A stretch of DNA of 64,000 nt. It comes from Streptomyces sp. SID13031 (lineage in GTDB: Bacteria; Actinomycetota; Actinomycetes; Propionibacteriales; Kribbellaceae). Within the stretch, counting starts at the first letter, position 1, and every line of letters starts with the position of its first letter. A program made the translations under genes and the position numbers. A model generated the notes under the pieces. That model saw only the letters and a list, made by a program, of their open reading frames with translations. It did not search any database and was not told the DNA's origin. The stretch covers positions 1 to 64,000 of the forward strand of contig NZ_JAAGLV010000011.1 of assembly GCF_010548305.1 (NCBI RefSeq), in the 5' to 3' direction. Of the stretch, positions 24,015-33,608 are shown one piece after another.

Positions 24015-25647
24015 TGATCCTCCCCAACTGCTCCCGCACAACCGCATCCAGTCGCGCCGACTCATCCAGTTGCGTGAATAGCTCCTGCGTCAGCCGCGCA
24101 ATCCGCTCCTCCACCGACTCGGCGTCTGGGTCCTCATCCGCCAGTGCCGCTCCGACGTACAAGCCCGGAGCCAGCATGTAGTCGTGCTTCTCGATATCCT
24201 CCAGCGTCGCGCTGTAGCAGAACCCCGGAACGTCTTCGTACGTCAGCCCCTTGTCTTTGGCGGACTTGGTGCCCCGCCACGCGTGGTAGGCATCGGAGAT
24301 CTTTTCCAAGTCATTGTCATCAAAGACTCGCTCCGTGCGATCAATCATCGTGCCCAGCGACCGGGCGTCGATAAACAGCACTCGACTTCGCCTGTCATTG
24401 AAAGCCTGCACCCCCTGTGGCGACTTATCCTTGGTCAGGAACCACAAGCACGCCGAAATTGCCGTCGTGCGGAACAGGTTGGCCGGCAGGGCGATCATGC
24501 AGGAGACCAGGTCCGCCTCGACCATTGCCGCGCGGATCTCGCCCTCGCCCGACTGCTTCGATGACATCGAGCCGTTCGACAGGACCACGCCCGCGCTGCC
24601 CCGGTCACCCAGCTTCGACGCGATGTGTTGGAGCCATGCGTAGTTTGCGTTCGATTGAGGAGGGGTCCCGTACCGCCATCGCCTGTCGTCCGACTTCCGC
24701 GCCCAGTCGGACATGTTGAACGGTGGGTTGGCCATCACGAAGTCGGCCTTCAGATCTGGCAGCTTGTCATCCGCGAAGGTGTCTGCCCAGCGGTCGCCGA
24801 CGCCCTTCGGGTCCATGCCGTGAATGGCAAGGTTCATCTTCGCCAGGCGCCAGGTGCGCTCGTTGGCCTCCTGACCGTAGACCGCGATGTCGTGCGTGTG
24901 GTCCTTGCCCTTGCGCCGTTCGACGAACTTGCCGCTCTGGACGAACATGCCGCCCGAGCCGCACGCCGGGTCGTACACCCGTCCCTCGTACGGTTCCAGC
25001 ACCTCAACGAGCAGGCGGACCACGCTCGCCGGCGTGTAGAACTCGCCGGCTCGCTTGCCCTCGGCACGGGCGAACTTCTCCAGGAAGTATTCGTACGTCT
25101 CGCCCAGCAAATCCTGCGCCGGGCGGTCGCCGTGGCCGGTGAAGCGCGCGTCGCTGATGAGGTCGACGAGTTCCTTCAGGCGCTTCTGGTCGACGTTGTC
25201 GCGGTTGAAGATCTTCGGGAGGACGCCGGTAAGGGTCTTGTTGGCCTTCATTACGTCGTCCATGGCCTCGTCGAGGAGCTTGCCGACGCCGCCCTCCGCG
25301 CTGGCCGCGTTCTCGGAGATGTGGTCCCAGCGGGCGGCCGGGGGCACCCAGAAGACGTTCTTCTCCGTGTACTCGTCCTTCTCCTCCAAGAAGGCCGCCC
25401 GGCGGTGCTCGGGGATCCGGGCCAGCTCGGGGTCGGCGGCCAGTTCCTCGCGGCGTTCGGTGAAGGCGTCGGAGACGTACTTCAGGAAGACCAGGCCGAG
25501 CACGAACTCCTTGTACTGGGCGGCATCCATGGAGCCGCGGAGCTTGTCCGCGGCCTTCCACAGGATGTCCTGGATCTCCTTGGGGCTTGAGACATTGAGC
25601 AGTTCGCCCTGGCCGACGGCTGCCGCGGCTTTCTTGCGGGGTGGCAT
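24007..25647 (-). CDS. hsdM: type I restriction modification methylase subunit M
   Basis: A 546-aa N6-adenine methyltransferase subunit. An N-terminal helical HsdM_N domain (LWKAADKLRGSMDAAQYKEFVLGLVFLKYVSD) is followed by the SAM-binding motif VYDPACGSGGMFVQ (about 225) and the catalytic motif IV FVMANPPFNMSDW (about 304). All key residues are present. It works with hsdS for methylation and with hsdS and hsdR for cleavage. It starts 42 nt downstream of the methylase-like gene at 25690, and the four genes are probably one transcript. Confidence 0.95.
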   Translation of the reverse strand: MPPRKKAAAAVGQGELLNVSSPKEIQDILWKAADKLRGSMDAAQYKEFVLGLVFLKYVSDAFTERREELAADPELARIPEHRRAAFLEEKDEYTEKNVFWVPPAARWDHISENAASAEGGVGKLLDEAMDDVMKANKTLTGVLPKIFNRDNVDQKRLKELVDLISDARFTGHGDRPAQDLLGETYEYFLEKFARAEGKRAGEFYTPASVVRLLVEVLEPYEGRVYDPACGSGGMFVQSGKFVERRKGKDHTHDIAVYGQEANERTWRLAKMNLAIHGMDPKGVGDRWADTFADDKLPDLKADFVMANPPFNMSDWARKSDDRRWRYGTPPQSNANYAWLQHIASKLGDRGSAGVVLSNGSMSSKQSGEGEIRAAMVEADLVSCMIALPANLFRTTAISACLWFLTKDKSPQGVQAFNDRRSRVLFIDARSLGTMIDRTERVFDDNDLEKISDAYHAWRGTKSAKDKGLTYEDVPGFCYSATLEDIEKHDYMLAPGLYVGAALADEDPDAESVEERIARLTQELFTQLDESARLDAVVREQLGRIND

Positions 25648-25689
25648 TGTTCCTTCTTCCGGTGGATGGGTTCCATACAGTGGATTCGG

Positions 25690-27855
25690 CTACGTAGGGT
25701 TGATGGTTCGGGTCTCGCCGAGGATGAGAGTGCCGTCGGCCAGGCCCGCGATCGTCAGGCGATGGGCCTCAGCGAGCGCGTCGGCCTGGGCTTGCAGCAG
25801 GCGTTTCCGGCGCTCGGTTTCGGCCAGCAGGGCTTCAAAGCGCAGGACCTCGTCCGGGTCGAGGTCCGGGAGCTGGTACTCCTCAATACGGCGGACCGGA
25901 CGTACGGCGCTGGGGCTGCGGGCGGTGCCACGGGCCGCGCCGAGCAGGGCTGCGAGAACCCGGGGGGTGAGCGCGCGGGTGGCGCTGGCGTTGACGCGGA
26001 GAACGCGGGCCGGGAATGCGACAAGTGAGAAACCGTCGTGGTCGACGTACACGCCGAGGCGGGGGGCGAGGGTGTAGACGATGTCTCCGGGCTCCGTGAG
26101 CGCTGCTCGTTCGTACGCCGTCGCCAGCAGCAGGCGGTCGATGCGGCGCTCACCCACGGTTCTTTCGCCGATGATTTCCTCGGGACCCAGGACGGTGTGG
26201 TGGCCGTCATGGGTGAGGTGCTTATTGTCGATACGGTGGCCGGGCAGTCGGGTCACCTTGCGTGCGGTGATCAGCTTGCCGAGGGTAGTGCCTATGGGTG
26301 GGCGACCGACCCTGCGCATTACGGCCCCTCGGTAGGGGCCCCGCTCGTCCTCGTACCTGCGGGTGTCCGCTGTTGCGCGCTCCAGGAGGGCCTCGGCCTC
26401 GGCGATTAGCGCGGGGCGTTCGGTGACCTTGTCGGACCAGATCGCGGAGGCGGGCGGCGCAGGTGGAGCCAGGGAACCGCCGAAAGCCTTGTCCAGGTCG
26501 GCGACGGGGACCACGCGGCCGTAGCGTGGGTCGTGACCGTTGAGTCCTCGGAAGCCTTCAGTGCGCCAGAGGAGGACGTCCTCGGCGAGCCGCATGCGCA
26601 CACCCGATGTGAGTTGTTCCGAGCTGATGTCAGCCAGCAAGACCAGGCCCTCCGCCTGCCGGACGGGACCGCGGGTGAGCGTCCACAGCGCGGGGCGGTA
26701 GCCGGGGCGGAAGGGTAGGACCCCGCCGGGAAGCGCGATGACCGACTCGACGATGTTCTCGCGGAGGAGGGCTGAGCGGAGCTGGGCGGCTTCGGTGCTC
26801 TTCAACTCGTCGACGAGTGCGTCAGCCGGTCCGAGGACGAGAGCCGTGCAGCCCGGGCGAAGGAGGTAGGCGACGCGTTCGAGCTGCGTCAGAGCGACGA
26901 CTACCGAGCGGTCTTCGCCGGGATGGTAGGGGAGCTGGGTGACAATGAGGTCGGGATCGGCGAAGCGTTCCTCCAGGTCGGTGCCGGTCTGGACGTCAAG
27001 GTCGAGTTCGCCGACGCCCGCCAGCAGGAGCCGACGGCGGGTGATGCGCGTGAGCCGGTAGTCGGGGTCGGCGGCGAGTACGGTGACGCGGCCGCGGTCC
27101 TCCGTGTTGTCGAGGAGTGCGGCGAGCAGGTCGCCGACGCGGGCATGCGGGTCGGCGAGGGTGAGGGACTCGCCTCGATCAAGGCGGACGCGGAGGTCGG
27201 CGAGCTGGGTGAGTAGGTTGCGAAGCTCCGGGGCGACGGCGTCGGCGGTGAGCGAGTCCAGTCCGAGCCGGGAGCGGGCGCTTAGCAGCCACTCGTACGC
27301 GCCGCGCTCGTCGTAGGCGGACTCGACCAGGTCCTCGGCGAACCGGGCGAGCGGGGCCGCTGTGGCGTCGATCGAGCGAAGCTCGCGGAGTACGAAATCG
27401 TCCTCGGCGTCGATCCGTTCGGCTCGGCGCAGCAGCGCGGACCAAAGGGCCTCGTCGGCCTCGGCGTCAGGCGAGGAGGCGTTCGCATCGTCGGCCAGTG
27501 GCCGGCCGTCGAGCCGGCGCAGGCACAGCAAGCTGCCCAGCGTCTCGACCAGCTGCCACGGCGTGAAACGTTCCCGCAACGCAATGATGCCGAAAAGGGT
27601 CAGCTCGGATTGGAGCTCTTGCGGGGCAGCGTTGCCGAGGTCGGAGGCGATGAGCCAGTCAGCTACCTGTACGCCGTCGAACAGTGGCCGCCCGGAGTTC
27701 TCGGACACGGCTGCGGGGAATTCCGGGTGGCGTCGGCGCCAGGTGGACACGACAGGGCGCTTCACCCGGGCGAACGTCGCGATGTCGGACATCGACACCA
27801 GGAGGCGCAGCGGCCCCGCGGGGCGGAGCGCGGGGTCTGGCAGACCACTAGCCAT
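25690..27855 (-). CDS. HTH-methylase-like protein with degenerate catalytic motif
   Basis: A 721-aa protein leading the restriction operon. Residues about 20-75 form an excisionase/AlpA-like helix-turn-helix (SDIATFARVKRPVVSTWRRRHPEFP...LFDGVQVADWL). A methylase-like core follows. DPDLIVTQLPY stands where N6-methylases have (N/D)PP(F/Y), and ESVIALPGGVLPFRPGYRPALWTL matches the HsdM segment after motif IV. The C-terminal 250 residues resemble HsdS recognition and conserved-helix regions (ELLLAETERRKRLLQAQADAL-like). It therefore looks like a fused, probably catalytically inactive HsdM/HsdS relative with its own DNA-binding domain. A regulatory or target-marking role is inference. GGGGGGAT precedes the ATG at 27855. 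Confidence 0.65.
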   Translation of the reverse strand: MASGLPDPALRPAGPLRLLVSMSDIATFARVKRPVVSTWRRRHPEFPAAVSENSGRPLFDGVQVADWLIASDLGNAAPQELQSELTLFGIIALRERFTPWQLVETLGSLLCLRRLDGRPLADDANASSPDAEADEALWSALLRRAERIDAEDDFVLRELRSIDATAAPLARFAEDLVESAYDERGAYEWLLSARSRLGLDSLTADAVAPELRNLLTQLADLRVRLDRGESLTLADPHARVGDLLAALLDNTEDRGRVTVLAADPDYRLTRITRRRLLLAGVGELDLDVQTGTDLEERFADPDLIVTQLPYHPGEDRSVVVALTQLERVAYLLRPGCTALVLGPADALVDELKSTEAAQLRSALLRENIVESVIALPGGVLPFRPGYRPALWTLTRGPVRQAEGLVLLADISSEQLTSGVRMRLAEDVLLWRTEGFRGLNGHDPRYGRVVPVADLDKAFGGSLAPPAPPASAIWSDKVTERPALIAEAEALLERATADTRRYEDERGPYRGAVMRRVGRPPIGTTLGKLITARKVTRLPGHRIDNKHLTHDGHHTVLGPEEIIGERTVGERRIDRLLLATAYERAALTEPGDIVYTLAPRLGVYVDHDGFSLVAFPARVLRVNASATRALTPRVLAALLGAARGTARSPSAVRPVRRIEEYQLPDLDPDEVLRFEALLAETERRKRLLQAQADALAEAHRLTIAGLADGTLILGETRTINPT

Positions 27856-28104
27856 GGTGCGTATCCCCCCTCATCTATCGTCACCGCAGTCGCTTCGGCC
27901 CATTGGAGCGAGCCTTATCTGGCGTCGCTGTTCGTGTGCTGCGGATTCTGGACCGACGCCACAGACGATACGCAACTTCGGCGCTTCAAGGCCTCGATTT
28001 GTTGATAACGATGGTTATCAGCATACGAGGCTCAGAAGCTTCCAGGTACCTGTCAGGGTGTAGTGGGACACTCGGACTTCCCGAGTTCACTGGATGGAGG
28101 CGGT

Positions 28105-28503
28105 ATGACTCGCAAGAAAAGTGACCGCCGCGATGACCTCATCGCGGCGCCGTTTCTCGCGAAGGGACCAGCAGTTCCTCGGCTTGCAGGGGACAAGGGG
28201 GCGAAGGTGTACCTCCTTGGGCGCGATGGCGAGGAGGGCATCTATATTCGCAAAGATGATGGAACTGTCTGGCTTAGGACAGCTGCTCTTGGCGGCCGCT
28301 GGTTCAGCGCTGATGCGGCCGCATGGGCGGCCGGCGAGTGGGAGCCAACTCCGGGGGCAAGTCATGACTGGGAGCTGGCTGCGGTGGAAGGGCTGACGTT
28401 GGTCGCGACGTGGACGTCCTCGGGCGGCGTTCAGGAAGTGACCCGACCGACCGAGCTCGCTCGGCACTACCTCGGGTGGCCAGTGTCTGCGCCAGATTCA
28501 TGA
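28105..28503 (+). CDS. hypothetical protein
   Basis: A 132-aa protein with a clear GGAGG site before the ATG at 28105. It starts with a basic tail (TRKKSDRRDDLIAAPF) and continues with short beta segments (AKVYLLGRDGEEGIYIRKDDGTVWLRTAALGGRWFSADAAAWAAGEWEP). It lacks a signal peptide and membrane segments. I recognise no family. It is divergent from the methylase-like gene and followed by about 220 non-coding bases, so it seems to be a single-gene unit of the island. Confidence 0.55.
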   Translation: MTRKKSDRRDDLIAAPFLAKGPAVPRLAGDKGAKVYLLGRDGEEGIYIRKDDGTVWLRTAALGGRWFSADAAAWAAGEWEPTPGASHDWELAAVEGLTLVATWTSSGGVQEVTRPTELARHYLGWPVSAPDS

Positions 28504-28724
28504 AATGACTGTCACACGCCGCCGTAGAAATCTCGCCGCTCGCTGTGCGTGGGCCCAGATACAGGCTTGTCCTCGGTAGCAGTCGCCAGTCGAATGCGAA
28601 ATGTTGCAGGCTGAGGTGGCGGCCAATCTGTGCACCGATCCTGGGCAGCAGTTGAAGGGGACTGCTGCACGAGTAGGTGACAGGTTCGGTCAGGCGATCG
28701 GACTCAATCTCGGGCGGCACTGAC

Positions 28725-29699
28725 TTATCGGGTCCGTTCGTCTTCGATTGCTGACGCGATGGCTGGCCACTCGAGTGTGAGGGGCGACAGCCTTTGCCAG
28801 TAGAGGTGTGAGAAGCGGACCATCGCGTCTACTCCGAGGGGAGCTGAGTCGGGCGCGATGGTGTTAATGATTCGGCGGGTTGTGCCGGCGGCACCTCGAG
28901 AACCCGGGCGGATGCCGTGGCCGAGTAGGAGGGTTGCTGTGCGTATGGCGTCGAGTGTTGCTGGTGGTGCGGCATTGGCGAAGGGGCCGAAGACCAGGTC
29001 CTTCCAGTTGGATCGGGATCTCGCCCAGGCGAGGCGCTCGAGGCCGCTGCCGAGGTCGACGGCCATGCGTTGGGGTTGATTGACGTTCCAGAGGAGATTG
29101 ATGTCTCCCAGGGTTAGGTCTAGGTGCTTGAAGCGCAGCGTTACGCCGTGGACCTGGTCGCGCTGCCATGTCTTCAGATGACCGTAGACGGTGATGTGGC
29201 GGGCGTGCAGGCTGAGTCGGGAGAGGACGGAGAGCCAGATGTCGATGACTCCTGAGAACTCGTCGCGGTGCCTGATCGGCTGGATATGGGAGACGTTGAC
29301 GAACGAGGTGAGGAATCCGTCGCGTAGTTCTCCGCGGTCGTCACGCTGTCCTGTGAGGCGTACGACCGGCTGAGGCAGGAAGCCTGATCGGTAGACCCTT
29401 TCCTGGCCATCTTTGAGGAGGGGGTCGAGTGCCTGGACTGCGGATACGGTGAGGTCGGTGTCGCGTCCCCAACGAAGCGGCAGGGGGTGGGCCCGGTGTA
29501 CGCCGTGCATCGCGAAGCTGGACTCCAGCACGTCGAGCAGGTCGGCGAAGGTGAGAGAGCGCCGTGGCGGCGTGTAGTTGTCCGAGCGATCGCTATGTCG
29601 CGCCATCAGCAGATCGCCTTCGAGACGAATGGTCCATCTGGGGCTGAGAGTCCGGCGGAGTGAATCGGGGATCCAGCCCACCGGATCCGGAATCAGCAC
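28725..29699 (-). CDS. alanyl-tRNA synthetase-related protein
   Basis: A 324-aa protein resembling part of the class II catalytic domain of AlaRS. ARSRSNW-adjacent VDLGSGLERLAWA corresponds to the AlaRS segment DTGMGLERL. The earlier text YRSGFLPQPVVRL and RHITVYGHLKTW correspond in order to the ATP and substrate strands. The editing and tRNA-binding domains of a true AlaRS (about 870 aa) are missing, so it cannot be a housekeeping enzyme. It may activate an amino acid for a small-molecule pathway. The GTG at 29699 overlaps the glycosyltransferase stop by 7 nt; an in-frame ATG at 29606 is the alternative. It is the last gene of the cluster operon. Confidence 0.5.
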   Translation of the reverse strand: MLIPDPVGWIPDSLRRTLSPRWTIRLEGDLLMARHSDRSDNYTPPRRSLTFADLLDVLESSFAMHGVHRAHPLPLRWGRDTDLTVSAVQALDPLLKDGQERVYRSGFLPQPVVRLTGQRDDRGELRDGFLTSFVNVSHIQPIRHRDEFSGVIDIWLSVLSRLSLHARHITVYGHLKTWQRDQVHGVTLRFKHLDLTLGDINLLWNVNQPQRMAVDLGSGLERLAWARSRSNWKDLVFGPFANAAPPATLDAIRTATLLLGHGIRPGSRGAAGTTRRIINTIAPDSAPLGVDAMVRFSHLYWQRLSPLTLEWPAIASAIEDERTR

Positions 29700-30715
29700 T
29701 GTGCGGACGTCAGCGCTTCGAAGTGGCGTATGGGATGGAAGCGCTGTTGGCCGATCTCCTGAACCGTCGAGTGTTCAAGTTCTTCGGCTTGAACGATGGC
29801 CTCCGCCAGCCGGTGAGCTGCCTTCTCATCGTCCTCGGCAGGATCGGCGACTGCGACGACCCCCGTTTGATCGCACGTGGCTGCGTCGGCGCAGGTGCCT
29901 TCTCGCCAGCTGAGCGCCGCCACTGGCGTGCCGGCACGCAGGGCCTCGCCGAAGACTGCGGCGCCCGCCTCGACGTAGTGGCGTGCGTAGGTGTAGACGA
30001 ATACTGACCCAGCCTGGAGTGCTGCGATCTTTGCGGGCCCGCCCAGCTGGCCGGTCAGTTCGACATGGTCGGCGCCCAGCAGGTGTTTGTGTGCACGCAC
30101 GTAATCTTCATCGAAGATTGGGCCAACGATGCGAATGCGCCGACCAAGCAGTTCGGCAGCTCTGGCGGCAAGGTGTGGGGCCTTGTCGCTGTCGATTCTG
30201 CCTAGCCAGACCAAGTCGTCGCCGGTGGTTGCCTGGGGCTCCTGCTCGCCGATACCGAGGTGGACTGCAAGTTCGGCTATCGGTTGGTGGTCCTCGTAGC
30301 GTTCGAGCATCTCGGGCGAGTAGCAGTAGAGACGTGATCGCCTGCCGTCGAAGGCGTCCGCTGAGTGATTGAAGCTCGGTGAGTGCTGAAACGTAGCCAC
30401 GTCGCAGTCCATTCGCTCCCAGGTACGGACCCATCCGGGGTGTGAGGGGTATTCGTGGCCGACCACGAGCAGGTCGTACGCCGTACGGCGCAGGTCTTGC
30501 TCTGCCAGTGAGCCGGCAGTGACGCCTTCCAGGCGAACTGGCTTTCGGGTCCATTCCCGGTCGAGGTCTGGGATCCAGCCTGGTCCGAGAAGGTGAACAT
30601 CGGCGCCTGCGGCTCGGGCCCCAACAGCAACCGCCCAGAGCCAGCGCTCGATGCCGCCATAGGCAGCGGGTGGAAACGGGTAGTCACTTGGGAAGTCGCA
30701 GACGCCGACAAGCAC
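29693..30715 (-). CDS. GT-B glycosyltransferase (family 4-like)
   Basis: A 340-aa cytoplasmic retaining-type glycosyltransferase. The N-terminal acceptor domain begins with VCDFPSDYPFPPAAYGGIERWL, where the G-G-I-E loop is typical of GT4 enzymes. The donor-binding half contains LVWLGRIDSDKAPHLAARAAELLG and a C-terminal FGEALRAGTPVAALSW, with the E of GEAL contacting the nucleotide-sugar ribose. The sugar donor and acceptor are unknown. The GTG at 30715 overlaps the SerRS stop by one base, so the two are translationally coupled. Confidence 0.82.
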   Translation of the reverse strand: MLVGVCDFPSDYPFPPAAYGGIERWLWAVAVGARAAGADVHLLGPGWIPDLDREWTRKPVRLEGVTAGSLAEQDLRRTAYDLLVVGHEYPSHPGWVRTWERMDCDVATFQHSPSFNHSADAFDGRRSRLYCYSPEMLERYEDHQPIAELAVHLGIGEQEPQATTGDDLVWLGRIDSDKAPHLAARAAELLGRRIRIVGPIFDEDYVRAHKHLLGADHVELTGQLGGPAKIAALQAGSVFVYTYARHYVEAGAAVFGEALRAGTPVAALSWREGTCADAATCDQTGVVAVADPAEDDEKAAHRLAEAIVQAEELEHSTVQEIGQQRFHPIRHFEALTSAQC

Positions 30716-32007
30716 TATTCCTCCGGTGATCCGTCCGCCGCGATGCGGCGGAAGCCGAGATAGGAGACGAGAGATTGCGGGAGCAGGATCGATCCATCTT
30801 CTTGCTGGTACTGCTCGATCACCGCAGCAAGGGTCCGGCCGATGGGGAGCCCGGAGCCGTTGAGTGTGGCAACCAGTTTCGGCTTGCCGTCTGCACCGCG
30901 GGTACGGATGTTCGCACGGCGGGCCTGGAAGGTTCCGAAGCTGGAGACGGAGGAGATCTCGCGGTAGGTGTTCTGGCTTGGGAACCAGACCTCGATGTCG
31001 TAGGTGAGTTGAGCCGAGAAACCGGTGTCGCCGGCTGCGAGCATGACGACCCGGTACGCAAGCCCGAGTTCTTTGAGGCAGGCTTCAGCGTGGCCGAGCA
31101 TGTTGTCCAGTTCAGCGTCGGCCTGTTCAGGTTCGACGATTCGCACAATTTCGACCTTGGTGAACTGGTGCTGACGGATCAAGCCGCGAGTATCGCGTCC
31201 GTATGACCCGGCCTCGGATCGGAAGCATGGTGTACTGGCTGTCATCGCGACCGGCAGTTCCGCGGCCGGGATGATCTCGTCGGCGTAGAGGTTGGTGAGC
31301 GGGACCTCCGCCGTTGGGATCAGGAAGAGATCGCGGTCGGCGACGCCTGTCTTGAAGAGATCTGCCTCGAACTTCGGCAGCTGACCGGTCCCGGTCATGG
31401 TCTTCCGGCTGACCAGATAGGGGACTGAGTGCTCGATGTAGCCGTGGCGACGGGTGTGCAGGTCGAGAAAAAGCGTGGACAGTGCACGTTCGAGCGCTGC
31501 ACCTGCTCCTCGGGTTACGGCGAAGCGCGGCCCGGACAGTTTGGTGGCCCGGGCGAAGTCGAGGATTCCAGTCGTCTCGCCAAGATCCACGTGGTCCTTC
31601 GGGATGAATGAGAAGGCAGGTTGCGCCCCGACACGTCTGACCTCGGTCGCGAACTCGTCCGAGTCGCCCTCGGGGGTTCGGTCGTCCGGGATGTTCGGAA
31701 TGCTCAGCAGAAGAGTCGTGAGTTCCTCCTGCACTCCGCCCAGGTCGACCTCGATGTCGTGGATCTGTTCCTTGAGCTTGCGCGCGGTCTCCTTGAGAGC
31801 CGCAATGTCGCCGCCAGCGCGTGCCGTCGACTGGACCTCGCTGGCAACCCGCTTGGCCTCGGCCCTGAGCTCGTCGATCGAATGAATACTCTGGTTCCGC
31901 CGAGACTGCAGGTCCTCGAGCACCGACAGGTCCAGGCTGTAACCCCGACGGGCCAGTCGACGGACGGCCTCGGGGCCCATCTCGATGAGAACACGAGCAT
32001 CATGCAT
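30715..32007 (-). CDS. seryl-tRNA synthetase paralogue
   Basis: A 430-aa class II synthetase with the full SerRS plan: an N-terminal coiled-coil arm (RRNQSIHSIDELRAEAKRVASEVQ), motif 2 FRSEAGSYGRDTRGLIRQHQFTKVE, the serine pocket TAEVPLTNLY and motif 3 LNGSGLPIGRTLAAVIEQYQQEDGS. Within the motif normally EISSCSNFGDFQ it reads EISSVSSFGTFQ, three changes next to the active site. It lies on an island with biosynthetic genes, so it is probably a second SerRS. It could supply seryl-tRNA or seryl-adenylate to the pathway, or give resistance to a SerRS inhibitor. The ATG at 32007 has no strong ribosome site. Confidence 0.88.
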   Translation of the reverse strand: MHDARVLIEMGPEAVRRLARRGYSLDLSVLEDLQSRRNQSIHSIDELRAEAKRVASEVQSTARAGGDIAALKETARKLKEQIHDIEVDLGGVQEELTTLLLSIPNIPDDRTPEGDSDEFATEVRRVGAQPAFSFIPKDHVDLGETTGILDFARATKLSGPRFAVTRGAGAALERALSTLFLDLHTRRHGYIEHSVPYLVSRKTMTGTGQLPKFEADLFKTGVADRDLFLIPTAEVPLTNLYADEIIPAAELPVAMTASTPCFRSEAGSYGRDTRGLIRQHQFTKVEIVRIVEPEQADAELDNMLGHAEACLKELGLAYRVVMLAAGDTGFSAQLTYDIEVWFPSQNTYREISSVSSFGTFQARRANIRTRGADGKPKLVATLNGSGLPIGRTLAAVIEQYQQEDGSILLPQSLVSYLGFRRIAADGSPEE

Positions 32008-32085
32008 GGCGACAATCCTTCATTTCCTGCAGTGGACATGTGCCGTCGAAGTTAGCAGTCAGGCGGCGATCGCTGCCTACGGACG

Positions 32086-32688
32086 TCACCGATGCAGCTC
32101 TGATGGCGCGATCCGATCATGTAGGGCTGTGACTAGGTCCTTCAGTTCGTCGTCAGATAGGGCAAGTGGTTCGACGTACGGCGCTTCAGGGAGAAAGAGC
32201 GGAAGCGATTCGAGACGGTGGCTGCTGAGGCCCCAGATCAGTACGGATGTCAGTAGGCCGTGGCCGACTATCACGCGATCGCCGAGATGGTTGGGCATGG
32301 TGGCCAACGCGCTGAGCATTCGCAGGATGCCCTCTCGCTGAGACTCGGTTGCTCCTTCGGGCCGCTCATCTGCACCGTGTCGGCTGAGCCACTCCCCATA
32401 CGAAAGGAACGGGGTGCCCTCGAAGACTCCGTAGTCGAGTTCGTTGAGCTGCGGTTCGACCAGTGGTGCGCGGGTCGATGGCCCCATGAGGAGCCGGCCG
32501 GTCTGGCGAGTGCGTGGGAACGCACTGGTGATCCAGGCCTGCACACCGGAGAAGCGCGAAGAAGCTTGTGCCTGACGGCATGTCTGGCGCCCTACGTGAT
32601 TCAGCAGGATCGAATAAGTAGGATCGCCATTTACGCGGTGTTGGACGCTGTAGTCCGTCTGAGCGTGGCGACAGATCAAGTTGACCAC
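32086..32688 (-). CDS. histidine phosphatase-family protein
   Basis: A 200-aa phosphoglycerate-mutase-like phosphatase. The catalytic motif is CRHAQTDY near residue 6 (RHG in most members), followed by VNGDP and by the second histidine in VIVGHGLL near residue 140. An Arg before TRQTGRLL completes the phosphate pocket. The substrate is unknown. The GTG at 32688 has GGGGAGAAG upstream and overlaps the upstream kinase gene by 13 nt, so the two form one unit. Confidence 0.8.
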   Translation of the reverse strand: MVNLICRHAQTDYSVQHRVNGDPTYSILLNHVGRQTCRQAQASSRFSGVQAWITSAFPRTRQTGRLLMGPSTRAPLVEPQLNELDYGVFEGTPFLSYGEWLSRHGADERPEGATESQREGILRMLSALATMPNHLGDRVIVGHGLLTSVLIWGLSSHRLESLPLFLPEAPYVEPLALSDDELKDLVTALHDRIAPSELHR

Positions 32689-33608
32689 GAGCTTCTCCCC
32701 TCGTCGTTCCGGACGAACGCGGTGGCCGTGTCGCCCAGCAACGAAGCTCTCGGATCGTGGGTTTCGAGGTAATAGAGGAGCCCGTCCAGGAACAGGACTG
32801 TGCACCACCGACGGATGGCTTGAACTGGCAGACCCGAGATCCGCTGAGCAAGCGCCAACCGATCTTCGAAACCGCGTTCAACCTCGTAGTACACGACCCA
32901 GAAGGCCCAGTCGAAGGCCTCCGATCCCAGCATCGGCAGCGGGTCAAGGAAAACTGGTTGCTGGATGTCTGCGAACAGCACGTTCTCGCGGTAGAGATCT
33001 CCGTGAAGCAGGGTTTGTCTGGCCCCCTCTGGATGACCACCGGCAACCTCTCGTAGAGCATGGAGGCCGGCCTGGGCCACCGGCCGCCATTGGCCGAGGT
33101 CCTGATCGCCCAGCCGTTTCCAAACCCGCGGGGTCACCTCGCCCTGTATGTAGTCGGTAAGGAGTGGGAAGCTAGCAAGAGTCTGCTGACGGCCGAAGGT
33201 ATGCAGGCGCTGCAGCGCCTCCGCTACCAGTGCGAGCTCGTCGACGGGGCGAACGCGACCGCCTGGTTCCTGGCCGACCATCTCCAAGGCGGCCGCACAC
33301 AAGTCATCCGCTGTCTCGATCACCTCTACGGCCGGTCCACCAGCCCAGTGCCGAAGCGCCGCGACCTCATGTCGATACCGCGCCGGATCGGTCCATGCCT
33401 TGACCATCAGTCGTCGACCATGCTGGCCGACCGCGGTCGACACAACTGACGCGTGACCAGCGTCGTGGTAGTTCATCAGCGACAAACCCCACCGAGCAGC
33501 CGCGACTTGGAGCAATCCGGGCGCCTCCTCGACCCACTCAAGAGCTGCTGCTCCGTAGTGTCCGACAAGCCTTCGCCGGCAGCCTTCGGAAACCTCCCCA
33601 AGGTTCAT
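32676..33608 (-). CDS. APH-type phosphotransferase (first)
   Basis: A 310-aa kinase of the aminoglycoside/choline kinase fold. The catalytic loop reads LLHGDLYRENVLF (H-x-D-x4-N) and the Mg-binding segment is VFLDPLPMLG in place of the usual IDxxx, with Asp kept. The glycine-rich start is weak. The substrate is not predictable; a small hydroxylated metabolite is likely. Start ATG overlaps the SAM synthetase stop by one base. No resistance function is implied by sequence alone. Confidence 0.78.
   Translation of the reverse strand: MNLGEVSEGCRRRLVGHYGAAALEWVEEAPGLLQVAAARWGLSLMNYHDAGHASVVSTAVGQHGRRLMVKAWTDPARYRHEVAALRHWAGGPAVEVIETADDLCAAALEMVGQEPGGRVRPVDELALVAEALQRLHTFGRQQTLASFPLLTDYIQGEVTPRVWKRLGDQDLGQWRPVAQAGLHALREVAGGHPEGARQTLLHGDLYRENVLFADIQQPVFLDPLPMLGSEAFDWAFWVVYYEVERGFEDRLALAQRISGLPVQAIRRWCTVLFLDGLLYYLETHDPRASLLGDTATAFVRNDEGRSSWST

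Noticed and set aside
19564..27855. BREX, DISARM or other multi-gene defence system
   Set aside because: No PglZ, BrxC/L, DrmA/B or phospholipase-D genes are present; the four genes are explained by type I restriction plus a methylase-like protein.
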